From the NCBI GenBank assembly GCA_021234155.1, contig JAJEKV010000051.1, positions 9,072,105 through 9,136,104 on the forward strand: 64,000 nt of DNA, read 5' to 3'. This DNA is from Isoetes taiwanensis (lineage: Eukaryota > Streptophyta > Lycopodiopsida > Isoetales > Isoetaceae). The notes beneath the pieces are model-generated. The model saw nothing but the letters and a program-made list of their open reading frames with translations. It had not been told where the DNA came from and did not search any database. The position numbers were made by a program, and so were the translations under genes. This document shows positions 23,600 to 34,400 of the stretch, piece by piece (the first letter of the stretch is position 1; each line of letters starts with the position of its first letter).

Positions 23600-24837
23600 T
23601 TTCTCGACTCGCGAGTCGAGAATGCCTCAGCTTGCCAACAATCCAGGAAGTACAATCCTTCTTCTCGACTCGCGCTCGACTCGCGAGGCGAGAACAGGGA
23701 GTGTACACCCTGGACTGTTGGCTGGTTGAGGCAATCTCGAATCGCGAGTCAAGAATGCAGACAGCTACCCAACGTCTTTCTAGTCCTCGAAAGCCTGCTG
23801 TAGCCTTTGTGCATTCTCGACTCGCAAGTCGAGAATGTCATACCCAGCCAATGCCACTGTGTCCGGTCGCAGGTGCCTCCACCCAGTCCGAGCCACTCTC
23901 CTTCGAACCATCTTCGTCGAATGTTGCGAAGCGGAGTGGCTCTGACTAAGTGGAGACTAACCACAGACGTGCTGGCTGCTTTCTCGACTCGTGAGTCGAG
24001 AAAACTTGCTAGTCTTACACACAGCAATGCCGGGACCTTAAACCACATCTACCCTTGACCAGCCCAAGCTCTAGGGCATTCATCTGTGTCTTGTCCGAGG
24101 TGCCTCTTGCCTGTCTGAGTCACTCTCCTTCGAACCATCTTCCTCGAATATTTTGAAGGGGAGTGACTCCGACTGGGTGGAGGCCTCTGCGACTAACCAC
24201 AGGGAAATGCATCCTTGAGACAAGCATCCTGAAGACTTGCTGATTGCTTTCTCGACTCATGAGTCGAGAACACCCGCTAGTCACACACACACACACAACA
24301 ACGCCAGGACCTTAATCCGCATCCGCGCTTGACCCGCCCAAGATATAGCGCATTGTTCTGTGTCTTGTCGCAGGTGCTTGTCGCAGGTGCCTCGATCCAG
24401 TCAGAGCCACTCTCCTTCGAAACATCTTCATCGAATATTGCGAAGGGGAGGGGCTCGGACTGGGTCGAGGCCTCTGTAACTAACCATAGGGAAATGCCTC
24501 CTTGAGGCGAGCATCCTGAATGCGTGCTGGCTGCTTTCTCGACTCGTGAGTCGAGAAGACCCGCTAGTCTCACATACAGCAATGTCGACTCCAGTGCATA
24601 TTCTTCTGTGTCTTGTCCCAGGTGCCTCCAGACAGTCTGAGCCACTCTCCTTCGAACTATCTTCCTCGAATATTGCAAAGGGAAGTGGCCCTGACTGTCT
24701 GGAGGCCTCTGGCTCTAACTATAGGGGAATGTATTTGAACAACATCCCTAAGGAGCGCTGAGGGCTTTCTCGGCTCCCGAGTCGAGAAGACCCTTGATGC
24801 CCTGGACCCTCGATGCTCTAGACTCGCGAGTCTAGAA
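23600..24837. repeat. Array of 24-bp palindromes with interleaved ~54-bp foldbacks
   Basis: Nine copies of a palindrome whose half is TTTCTCGACTCG followed by its own reverse complement: 23600-23623, 23661-23694 (partly duplicated), 23732-23755, 23812-23835, 23980-24003, 24248-24271, 24535-24558, 24766-24789, 24815-24837. Between them are four foldbacks (23889-23942, 24118-24171, 24405-24458, 24639-24693). Their arms are GAGCCACTCTCCTTCGAA and its complement, extended outwards by GGTGCCTCCACCCAGTC-like arms. Palindrome plus foldback make a tandem unit of about 230-290 bp. Most differences between palindromes are CG to TG or CA at the centre, as expected for decay of methylated CpG. Confidence 0.9.
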
Positions 24838-24848
24838 GACCCTCGATG

Positions 24849-25175
24849 CACATGGACCTGTTCGCGAGTTACTCCCATCTATTGTATCCTTGCCGAGCAT
24901 CTCTCAACGACGAGGGTATGTTTCATCTCTCGACGCTGAAATATGCTCGACAAGGAAACAATAAACGGTCGAACTCGTGAGCAGTTCCATTCCAACAGAG
25001 AGTCCGGAAAGCCATTCCAACCAAAACTACGGACACATGGAGCTGTTTGCGAGTTAGTTCGACTGGTTGCTCCCTTGCTCAGCATCTCTCAACGAGAGAG
25101 TGTCTCGACGCTGAAATATGCTCAACAAGGAAACAACCAATCGATCGTGCTCTCGAGCAGTTCCATATTCTATTC
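24849..25175. repeat. Two ~130-bp foldback units
   Basis: 24849-24985 and about 25045-25170 each start with a CTGTTCGCGAGTTA-like segment, pass through GAGCATCTCTCAACG and return through CGCTGAAATATGCTCGACAA to a GAGCAGTTCC end. The two halves of each unit are imperfect reverse complements of each other (arms about 50 bp). They directly precede the ParB-like gene region. Confidence 0.8.
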
Positions 25176-25187
25176 GGTCTAGCATGG

Positions 25188-25418
25188 CTAACAAGCATTC
25201 AAATAAAAACATGAAACAAGCATCTCTGAAATCACCTCTTCTCGCAAGAACTCCTTGGGCCATTGAATCACAGATCCCGTAGCCTCTCCGAGAGTCTTCG
25301 CTTCTTCTATTGGCCTCATCAACAATGCATCCGCATCAAAGACTTGTATCAAAGCGATTCTCGTGTATCCCTCTTCCATGGCGCTGCAGTGAAGAGTTCC
25401 CGTGTCCCTGCAGCTCAT
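25188..25418 (-). pseudogene. Fragment of a plant transposase-associated domain (weak)
   Basis: The minus strand reads IALIQVFDADALLMRPIEEA then KTLGEATGSVIQWPKEFL. The end (GEA-G-IxWPxxF/L) resembles a domain found beside En/Spm-type transposase proteins in plants, in which a short beta-rich segment ends in AVGSFVAWP. The match is short and from memory of the pattern. No neighbouring exons were identified, so the call is tentative. Confidence 0.35.
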
Positions 25419-26718
25419 CTCCGGTTGCTACCTTAGCCCCATGCAGATCGATCAAATCAACTAGTTTCAAAAAGACACGCAGTTAGAACTAGACAGAGAG
25501 TAAACCGCTGTTAGGAGCTTACAGCGTCGTGGCGCCATCCGTGAACTCGCTCACAATCTATCTCCGCCTCCGGTTGCTGTGCGCCCCGAAGTCGCCAATG
25601 TCGCAGTAAAACTAAGCGCCCGAAAATCTCCACTGCGCTCACTATACTTAGTCCCTGGAAATGAATCCATTTCGAATTAGTGTTTGGGCGGGCTAAAGTT
25701 GGCCGTGCTGTACCCTTAGCCCGCTTTTTTGCCTTGAATGATTATATGTCCTTAATTTCAAATTTAAGAACACGTCCGACCTTTTTTACGTGCAGTACTA
25801 AAATCCCCAAGGCCCGGAAGAGGCTCAATTTACAAGGGAATTCGAGCAGCAAGAGGATGCGGGGGCATACAGAGATGACGACTCCATCGAAGAAGCGAGC
25901 CGTCGGAGCAGATGCGGGTTCAAGTGGAACCAAGAAAAGAAAGACAGCGACTCCAGGTGAGCTCTCAATTTTGTGTTCGATTCATCCACCTTTTCTGATT
26001 CATCCTTGCGTTTTGCAGCATTCACTGTGGAGACGCTAGTGATCACTGGCAGAACTTCATTCTTCGTTATCGAGGGATTGGAGACAGAGCTATTTGAAAC
26101 ACCTGCAGATTCTTGGTGGTATGTCAAAGTTTCAACAAGTGGGAAGGAGAAAGATCTGTTCCTGTGGCAAAGGGATAAGAAGAGTTCCGACGACAAGTAC
26201 AAGAAGGTCGGTGTTGTGCTCTCCGTTTCTGCGCCAGATTCGAAACATCTGACATTGTATGTGGAAGACTGCTTGAAGGGTAAGTTCTATCACACGAAGA
26301 AGTTATCAGTATCCAATTACTCTAACACTTCAATGAGCAAGGCCAAGGGGACCGACAAAAGGCCGGCGCCTTTAAATTGTCAGAACCTTGGCTGGAAGGA
26401 TCTAGAAGGGATGAAGGAGATCGGAACCCTGACATCCAGAGAGCTTCGAATGGAGATTTCCAGGGTGAGGGAGAAGCTGTTCAACACCGGGAACTTTACG
26501 TCCAGTGTGCTAAAGTCTCTAAAGCACTCGACAGTTAATAAGGATGTAGTTCCGAAAGAAAAAACTCGAGACAGGACTGCAAGTCAGGAAGCAGATGAGA
26601 GTATATGGGAGGATTCAGATGCTGATGAAGAGGAAGAATTGGTCGATTCCCAATTCTTGGATCCAGATGAGCAGATAAGGAAATCACAGAGAGGGGCCCA
26701 GAAGATGGAGCGGCTGGC

Positions 26719-27161
26719 TCAATATTATCCATTAGGGATTGGGCACAAGTTGCTGCTGGACATCAGAGGCCTCAAGGTTTGCACTGGAGATGCCGTCTTG
26801 TTCAACCACAGGGAGCTTAATCCAGCACACATGCTGGAGATCTGAACCTGATGGCGTGACATCATGTTGCAAATCCAATGCCTGCGGATATCATACCATT
26901 CAACAGATCGACCGGTGAGTTATTTAGGTGGACCACTGAGGAAGACCTGAAGGGAAAATACGTCAGGTTTTGGGTTGTGGACGGGCAGCATTCAATGAGG
27001 GCAGCACAAGTATTGCAGACGGAAAAGGAAGTGCCGCAAAGAATCAAGGACAGATATTCCAAACGAGAGTGCAGAGTTCTCTCAGTGGACACGCCACCAA
27101 CGGAGCTCGCCAGCATTAGCCACTGTCATAATACAATAGCAGCAAGTGCCAGCTACATAAG
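26719..27161 (+). other. ParB/sulfiredoxin-fold-like domain
   Basis: Within the composite gene. ELNPAHMLEI (26812-26842) resembles the start of a ParB N-terminal domain. After the break come RFWVVDGQHSMRAAQVLQ (about 26965-27020) and LASISHCHN (about 27108-27134). DGQHSMRA lines up with the ParB box GERRxRA (family variants: DGQHRxxA), and the later HCHN with the box ending in EN. The first arginine position is serine here, which may affect nucleotide binding. ParB proteins bind CTP and palindromic parS DNA; sulfiredoxin-like relatives do other chemistry. The identification rests on motif order only. Confidence 0.5.
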
Positions 27162-27187
27162 GTAAATTACTGTCTCTGGTTCGGGGC

Positions 27188-27633
27188 TTTCTCGACTCAC
27201 GAGTCGAGAAATCCCAGAGAAGTAAAGGAGATTAGAGGATGCGGGAGCTTTCTCGACTCGCGAGTCGAGAAAGCCAGAGACAAAACGAGAAGAAGAGGAC
27301 GAAGGGGCTTTCTCGACTCGCGAGTCGAGAAAGTCCCTTCAATTGTATCCTTTCCTGTGCTCCTTTGACTTTCTCGACTCGCGAGTCGACAAACCCTAGG
27401 GTAATAGCGAGAACATTAGGGATTAATGGTTGAAGAGTGAAAGCATCGAGCCTTCCCAATCTTTCTTTCCCCGCCTCTTCGGGCAATGTCGCTTAGTTTA
27501 TATCCTAAGTTGCATCGTTCGAAGAGGCGTGAAAGCAAAGATTTGGAAATGCGCGATGTTTTCACTCTGGCCTTCACTCTCCTTCTATGTTCTCTCCTCT
27601 CCTGCGGGTATTCTCGACTCGCGAGTCGAGAAA
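27188..27633. repeat. Five 24-bp palindromes within one intron
   Basis: Copies at 27188-27211, 27249-27272, 27309-27332, 27370-27393 and 27610-27633. The first four are spaced almost exactly 60 bp apart. They match the TTTCTCGACTCG half-site plus complement; the first has CA for the central CG. They lie between the ParB-like exon and the next exon (intron 27162-27718). Confidence 0.93.
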
Positions 27634-28396
27634 GCCCCTGCATCCTCCTATTTGTTGTGTCCTTCGGGTTTTAAGAGATACTTTCATGCTCTGACATAGT
27701 TCCATTTATTGAATGCAGCCCGTATCCTGACCAGATCATACACGCTCGGCAACAATGGAAAGCATTGGGTTGTCCTCAACGTCCTAAAGGAAACAGGGCT
27801 CCCTCGGATAAGTGGAAGACCTTCGAGAAACTCTGCAAATATTTTCTTCTGGAAGGGCAGGAAGATGGTGAGGGAGAGGATGAAGATGAGAAGAAGAAGA
27901 GAACACCAAGAAAGGGCAGGGAATCTCTATCAGACCAATATGACCTCATTCTTAGCATTGAGGCGGTCTGGGAGAAATGGACTGAGATATGGGCTCTATG
28001 GACAAGAGGCAAGCTTAAGGACAGCAATGGAGAATTGCCAACCAGGCCGGACCCAAAGTTGTTCGACAAGCAATTCATGAAAAGGATACAGGGCCTGACG
28101 GACAAGGAAACGCGTGATCTACAGGGCAGAATCCTGGATGGAACAATCCTGCTAAGGAAAAGTAGAAGTTCAAAAATGCAGGACGCAAAGGATTATGCCA
28201 CAATCCTAAAGTGACGGCGTGCGTTGGAAGAAGGCATCACAAAGTTTTGCAATGTTGCCTCCAATGCATGCCATGTTTTTGATTATTATAAGGAAAAGGC
28301 TGCACTTGATGAGGAAGACATGAAGGTCTATGTCAACCCTACATTAACACCAAGCTAAAGCGTAACGTCAAAACCCTCCCCTTCCCTGAACGTGCT

Positions 28397-29230
28397 ATGG
28401 CAATTCTGAAGAGGAAGCTTGGATTCGGGATGGTCCCATTTAAGACCGATGATAGCTCCCCTCCATTCCTGGTAACCTTGGGACACAAGGGGTTTGGTGG
28501 TCTGGAACTGGCACCTGGGCCCGTGGCACTATTTGCCATGAATATGATCGAAGACCGCACCCTATTTTATGAAAAAGCTGACATTGAGCAGTGGTACAAG
28601 ACGTGCCTGGACATGACCGAGCTGGATACTTTCAGTTTCCTTATCTTTTGTATGCCGGGCAATCAGACAACTGCTGTGTCACAATGGGCAGCTGATATTA
28701 ACTTCACCAACAAGATCTTGTATTCCATATACGAACTGGAATATGAGTGTAGACTTGGCCAGCCGAAGGCACCAAGTTTTGCCAATATAGTTTTGGTTTT
28801 GCTTTCAAGATCGGCTGCAGACCTGGACAAGTGGTGGTCTAGCGAACACCACTATCTCGACAAGTTCATGATTTCTCAAGAGCAGATGGAACCCTGGAAG
28901 GGCAGCAGATTTATGGAGGATGTGCCATTGATGGACAAAGTCAGCACTAATGGTGCGACAGGTCCAATACATAGAATTCCTATCCGGCCAAGAGTTATCA
29001 AGTACTTCATAACCAGCTTGGTCGAGGAAGATCATATTGTATGCGAGTGGTACATGAATGGCCTGTTCTCTCAGGGGGCTATGCTGTATGGAATGAAACC
29101 AATATCCGTGGTTGGAAATAAGGACATGGTTGAAACCATTCGGTCATACCTGGACCTGCTTCATGAGCATTTGAAAGGGAGGAAAACAAATGGAAGCAGT
29201 AAGGACGATGGTGACGAAGACAAAGCTGAC
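28397..29230 (+). other. DNA N4/N6-methyltransferase-like domain, catalytic motif degraded
   Basis: Within the composite gene. RPRVIKYFITSLVEEDHIVC, then EWYMNGLFSQGAMLYGMKPI and SVVGNKDM (about 28987-29125) follow the end of beta-class DNA methylases: 'KP..L..xxI....GDxVLDPFxGSGTTxxAAxxxGRxxIGIExxxxY'. Upstream, DTFSFLIFCMPGNQ sits where these enzymes have their 'GGxLLxF' strand. The catalytic DPPY-type box expected before that strand is not present (the local sequence is FAMNMIEDRT) and FxGxG is reduced to WYMNG. If homologous, it is probably catalytically dead. ParB-methylase fusions are common in bacteria and phages, which makes this reading more plausible next to the ParB-like part. Confidence 0.45.
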
Positions 29231-29342
29231 AGCCAGGGAGAGAGATGGCGGAGACGAGAATGTCCAAGGTTTAGACGAGGATGTTGCGGAACAAATTCTG
29301 GAGAATCTGAGATTGAGGTGAGTTCACTTTGCTCTCGGAGTG

Positions 29343-29415
29343 TTTCTCGACTCGCGAGTCGAGAAACCCTCCGAGTCTTTTAACTTTTTCCTTTCTCGAC
29401 TCGTGAGTCAAGAAA
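29343..29415. repeat. Two 24-bp palindromes within the intron before the HAD exon
   Basis: 29343-29366 is perfect. 29392-29415 has the central CG as TG plus one arm change (GTCAAGAAA). Both lie in the 29318-29492 intron. Confidence 0.93.
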
Positions 29416-29492
29416 GTCGTTTCCTATCTGACGTCTTTCATCATTCCAGGGACATCGACCGCAACTAATCCAGATCATTGACAATATCACAG

Positions 29493-30308
29493 GGATCTGC
29501 TAGCGGTTCAGTTCATGAGGAGGATACTGCATCCAAAAAAGGCAGTCAAGAGCAAGACAGTGCGGGCAGCAAGAAAGGACCTGGAAAAATAATGATCCCG
29601 CATATGGATCCCGATCAAGGGGAAATCTGGTCAGAGCCAAACTCTAATTGGGATCCAGAGGGTCCCACCAAGCTTGTAATATTTGACGTCAATGGAGTAT
29701 TAGCTGCAGTATACCACGATAAAGACGTCCCTGAGCTTAACACCTCGCAGATGCCGACAAAAGTGGGGTCTAAAATCATATATCCTCGGCCTAAATTAAA
29801 GGAGATTATTGATTGGTGCCTGGAACGGGAATTCGAAGTGGCTATATGGTCTTGTATGGCAAAGAAAAATGTTGTCAATGTCCTTGGTGTTCTCGGCCTT
29901 CCAGTTTTGAAGTTCAAGTTTATTTGGGGAAACGAAAGGGTCGATCATGTGTCAGACCTCGATCCAGCCATTACAAAGGGGAAGCCTATTATGGTGAAAA
30001 GGCTGGAGAGGGTATATGAAGCATTCCAGGACTTTAACAAACACAACACGCTGATCATAGACGACTCCGCCTACAAGTGCTATCATAACTCGCACAATAC
30101 AATCATTGCCAAGAGTTATCGACCAGAAGAGTATGAAACGGATAGGTGGTTGTTTTTCAATCTCGTTCCTGTGTTGGCGGAATCCCTGTTTGCCATTCTT
30201 GTGGCCGATGTGATTGATAATTATCCGAACCTCAAGCAGGTCGATCCAGAGAGCAGCGCGATCATGAAAGCTATGGACGACAAATATTATGATGATCAAG
30301 AAGAGTGA
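29493..30308 (+). other. FCP1/NIF-like HAD phosphatase domain
   Basis: C-terminal exon of the composite gene. Motif I is LVIFDVNGVLAAV (D codon at 29685), with Asn in place of the second Asp of the usual DxDGT. This substitution is typical of a plant HAD subgroup with DLNGLL. Then come the FCP1-type blocks RPKLKEIIDWCLEREFEVAI-WS, KFIWGNERVDH (where FCP1-like enzymes have the W-x-x-x-C segment), KPIMVKRLERVYE and NTLIIDDSAYKCYHN. The ORF ends at 30308 with an acidic tail. The fold assignment is firm; phosphatase activity is uncertain because of the N substitution. Confidence 0.85.
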
Positions 30309-30399
30309 CCTCTGCTTTCAGATAGTCGAGTTGTGTAAATCTTGTAAAGAAACATGAAGAAATGTACTATATTTTGTAATGAATATACTTGTACATTGA

Positions 30400-30720
30400 G
30401 TTTTCGCTGGCTTTCTCGACTCGCGAGTCGAGAAAGGCATGCTTGTCCTATTGATGAAACCATTTGTATGTTTGTTTGTGTGACTGGATGCAGCCATATT
30501 CTATAATGATAATGGTTGTACATTGGGTTTCCAGGGCCTTTCTCGACTCACGAGTCGAGAAAGGCACTGCTTGTCTCGTTCACAAGACCATTTGTATGAT
30601 TCCGTGTGTGATTGGATGCAGCCATATTCTAATGAAAATGGTTGTACTTTGACTTTTCAGGGCCTTTCTCGACTCACGAGTCGAGAAAGGCACTACTTGT
30701 CACGTGATTGGATGCAGTTA
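30400..30720. repeat. Three 126-bp tandem units each ending in the 24-bp palindrome
   Basis: Palindromes at 30412-30435, 30539-30562 and 30665-30688, 126-127 bp apart. Between them is a repeated GATTGGATGCAGCCATATTC-like segment and TTTCAGGGCC. The array starts about 100 bp after the HAD stop codon. A further degenerate copy is at 31434-31457. Confidence 0.9.
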
Positions 30721-30820
30721 TATGGAATGAATGTTCTCCATTGTATTTTGAATTCTCCATTCTTTTCTTCGTTTTGACTAATGGCACCGTAATTGTTAAT
30801 CATGGACTCTCCTTGCTCCA

Positions 30821-31330
30821 GGTGGTTTAGGCACAGATCCCGCACTAGCACAGATCCCGTTCAGGCATCACAGAGACCGCTTCAGGCGGCACAGATCCCG
30901 CTCAAGGCGGCAGAGATACCGTTCTGGCACAGATCCCGCTCATGCTACACTCTTACCCGGCCTTTGGGATAAGGTTGCTCGTGAATGCAGACGCTATGCA
31001 GACGCTCGGGATGAAGAAGAGGGGAAGAAATTTGAGAAAGTCCAAAAAGCTCAAAGCACCTTGCAAGCATTGCATAACATCCACGGAGGTTGGGGAAGGA
31101 GCATATTCGATGAAAAGCTGCGGGAGGAGAGTGGAGAAGTCGGGTGGACAGGTCAGCCGGTGGCTCCTGAGGCACCTCCTCGTAAGGAATTCCACACTCT
31201 TCAGGTTGCCCCCAAGGCTTACAGACGGCATGAAGAAGCCCCGCAAGTTAATCCCCTAAGGTGGACCACCTACCACGATGATGTAACTGTAGTGACAGTA
31301 AGACCGCCATGGTCCCTGCGTCCGATGTAA
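30821..31330 (+). CDS. Open exon with RS-like repeats, function unknown
   Basis: A frame open from a good acceptor (CTCCAG before 30821) to a TAA at 31328. It begins with an arginine/serine-rich stretch (HRDRFRRHRSRSRRQRYRSG) encoded by ~25-bp tandem repeats of CACAGATCCCGCTCA type. It continues with LWDKVARECRRYADARDEEE, a helical K/Q/E segment, and ends VRPPWSLRPM. It could be a last exon of the composite gene (alternative splicing past the HAD exon) or a separate gene. No family is recognised. Confidence 0.35.
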   Translation, partial: GGLGTDPALAQIPFRHHRDRFRRHRSRSRRQRYRSGTDPAHATLLPGLWDKVARECRRYADARDEEEGKKFEKVQKAQSTLQALHNIHGGWGRSIFDEKLREESGEVGWTGQPVAPEAPPRKEFHTLQVAPKAYRRHEEAPQVNPLRWTTYHDDVTVVTVRPPWSLRPM

Positions 31331-31459
31331 AATACATTGTACCTATTCAATTTATTAATAAAAATTCTTTTTCAACAACAACGTTGGTTTCAATCTGTAA
31401 TGAAATTCCTTTGTTTGAGTTGTATTGTTCTTGTTTTCGACTCGCTATCCGAGAAAACT

Positions 31460-34400
31460 GGGAGAAAGCTCGAACCCACACTAAAAGACAAATATTCGAA
31501 TTATGGACAGTTTTCGAGTCGGCGTAATTTTCCCATCTCCTTGTTGTGTAAAATAACAGGGTTCCGAAAAAAAGTGGGAATGGAATGAGACCCACTTTAA
31601 TTAAATACGACTTAAAGCCTACAACTGCTTCATCCAGCTTATATACAACCAGCAGAGGCATGCAAACCAGCATTTTTTGAATGTTTCTTTTTGCCATCAC
31701 CAGAAAGCAATGTTGCCCTGCAGATTACATCAATCTGAATATAAATCTGCCTGACAAAAGCATTTCACACATTTAACAAAAATGCAACTGAGTAGACAGA
31801 AGAAGAAGAAGAAGAAGAGCTAGAAGCTTTAATGAACGGAAGAAATGGTCATACTTAATATTGAAGCACTGGTGAAGAGGCAGGTAGCTCAAAACTAAAC
31901 CAGAAAAAGGAGAGTCATTACTTTAATGGGCAAAGCATGTGAGTTAACGTGAAGACATGGCGGCAGATTTTAGAACTTTTGAGACTGGGCCACCTCAAAA
32001 TGTTACTGTAATTTTTTCCTACAAGAGGTCCTGCTGAAATCTATGGCATTTAATTACCAACCCTCTACTTACTTTTTCCAAATCGGGCACTGATCAACTT
32101 GACTTTATGTTATCACAAAGCTTGATCCCATGCGATGCTGTTTTCTAATGTTTGCATTCTTATAGCATATAAGAAATGCCATGTTGGTGCATTTGCAGAG
32201 TTTTCCTTTTTAAATTCTTATAGCAATGCCATGTTGGTGCATTTGCAGGGTTTTCTTTTTTAAATTCCCTTTTTGGGTTAAAGAGCCCGTGTTTGAAGGC
32301 AAGAATCATGTCAATGACAGTATTCCTCATCATCTAAATTCCAAAAAAATCTCGTCGTTAGCTAGGGCAGGTTGCCTTTGTGTGGTTTCTAAGTTTGCCC
32401 TTTGTTCAAAAGATGGGAGCTTATTAGGTAATTGTAGTTCGATGGTTTATTTGATTCCTTGCTTTTGTTCATCGGTTTAACAAATAGATTTATGGTCAAA
32501 CATTTAGAGACAATCGACAAGGTGCAGATGATGTTTTTTTTTTGTGGGCATCTCGTGATAATGGAGAGCCTTCATGTCTTAAATGTGATAACATCAATCT
32601 CAGTCTATTCAATAACGATATGGGTTTTGGTTACTAAATTATTGCAGATGACAAAGGGTGTGGCAAATAGGTGTGGTGCATTAGCAGAGAAATTTGGGGG
32701 CAGAGATCCGGGCTTCCCTGAAGACAGAGATCGTATGCATATGTGAAAAGTCCCATTCCGGCAATCACTATGGTATTGAAGTGGTATAGCTGCATTTTCA
32801 CCCTGTCCAATGCTTTGAGAACCTGAAACCTTGATCCGCCCTGTCGTTATGGTCGATCCTTCTATCGTGCGGGCACTTAACACAAGGCAAAGAAATGCAG
32901 ATTCAAATTGTGCATGTTCTAGCATGTATAGACGAGTTGGGGAAGAGAAACGTTCGCGGCGGCCATAAGTTTTTGTAAGATTAGTTGTTTGTCCTAGAGC
33001 TATTGTAGATCAAATAGGTTTAGCGTTTTGCATGAAAATATGTTCATAGAGATATCGGATAAAGATACTTAACACTAGAGTCGTCACATGATGTACCAGA
33101 AAAGGTGCATTTGCATTGTTCGCTTTAAAATTCATATAAAATCAAAGGCTCAATTATCAGTCAAACCCTTCTTACATGTTAATATGTGGTAGTCACATTG
33201 CATGGAAAAAATACCTAAAAATCTATTGGTCCCCGTTTATGAGAGTTACGCTTAGGTAAAACCAAGGGCAAGTCTATTTTGGTTCATTTTAGATAAAGTA
33301 AAACTGTCTCGATAAGAAATTGTTTATGATTTTTTTCATTATTTTTATATGTTTCTTCTTCACGAGTTAGAGAGTAAGATACAAAAAATTGCACCTTAAT
33401 CTGAGGTCTGAGAAGGGAGATAGGGTTGCTGGCTGTTGCTTGTCTTCTGTGAATCAATATTGGTTTCCAGAAAGCTGTTCCCAAATCAAATCTCTAACTT
33501 TTGTAGAGAAACGAATTTTGACCTAATTTTGAATATAAGTAGTAGACAACTTGCTTTATCTAAAAAAAATGTCCTTTAGCCTTGATTATGAAGTTTTGAT
33601 TTTCTTTTATTTTTTCATTTACAAGTGACTGATAACTTATGTCTAGGAGATCCAAAAAAATTATATTGTAACAAATACGTAAAAAAAGCATAGCGTTTAT
33701 TCTAAAAAAAAATCAAGAAGTTTTTGTATACTTGAGACCATTACTGATCCACCTTCTTTTAAAAATTAAGAACTCCCTCATATTAATCAATTTCAGTTTC
33801 AATTGGGGGATATAAGTACGTCATGAGCTATTCTATTCATTAAAAATTATCAATGCTCGTGATATTGAGGTTTAGAGTAAATTTTCTTATCTCCATTTCA
33901 AGGTATCTGTTAGATTATACATTCCATGGATTTTATAAATCTATGCATTGGATGATGAACTCAAGACTTGTATTTTCAAAGTTCTGAAGTTGTGGAAGCA
34001 ATGTAAAAGAATGAAGAACAAATATAAAAAGCTATAACTATGAAAAATAAAGGTAGATTGCTAAGTCTGTGTTCCATTACTGGTCCACATGGCTTAGGAT
34101 CATTCAAAAAGCAAGAACATCCTCAGCTTAATTGATTTTAAACTCGCCTTAAGAATATATAAATCTCATGTATAGTATGCTATATTGAAAAAATTAGTTG
34201 ATTGCTAGAATTGCATTATTTAATGGTAATTTGAAGCACAAGCAAACTGAACCTATATGAATCTCCACTCACCCTTCCAAAAATTATGTTAGAGAAGGTA
34301 GAAAACCACCATATCATTGTATAAGTGACAAATGAACAATAAATAGATAGAGAGATTTACTTCTATACTCAATTCGTCTAATTGTGGACATAATGGTCTA

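Larger units (their letters stand above)
25857..30308 (+). pseudogene. Composite gene: ParB-like + methyltransferase-like + FCP1/HAD-like
   Basis: Proposed exons: 25857-25956, 26019-27161, 27719-29317, 29493-30308, with GT-AG borders. The N-terminus is basic (TKKRKTATP, nuclear-signal-like), then a ~90-residue unrecognised domain (VETLVITGRTSFFVIEGLET), an acidic linker, a ParB-like part, an unrecognised middle, a methyltransferase-like part and a C-terminal HAD domain (each listed below). Breaks: TGA at 26843-26845 with a frame change before 26878, TGA at 28212-28214 (AAG-TGA-CGG, readable as a CGA to TGA change), a frameshift near 28345, and a possible one near 29240. Despite these, long open frames persist, so decay is recent or some breaks reflect splicing I have not resolved. 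Introns 2 and 3 and the flanks carry the 24-bp palindrome; the exons carry none. No known plant gene with this architecture comes to mind. Confidence 0.65.

Noticed and set aside
32641-32925. Frames near 32.6-32.9 kb that read like conserved protein ([20 protein letters not shown])
   Set aside because: Too short and no family recognised; no neighbouring exons.
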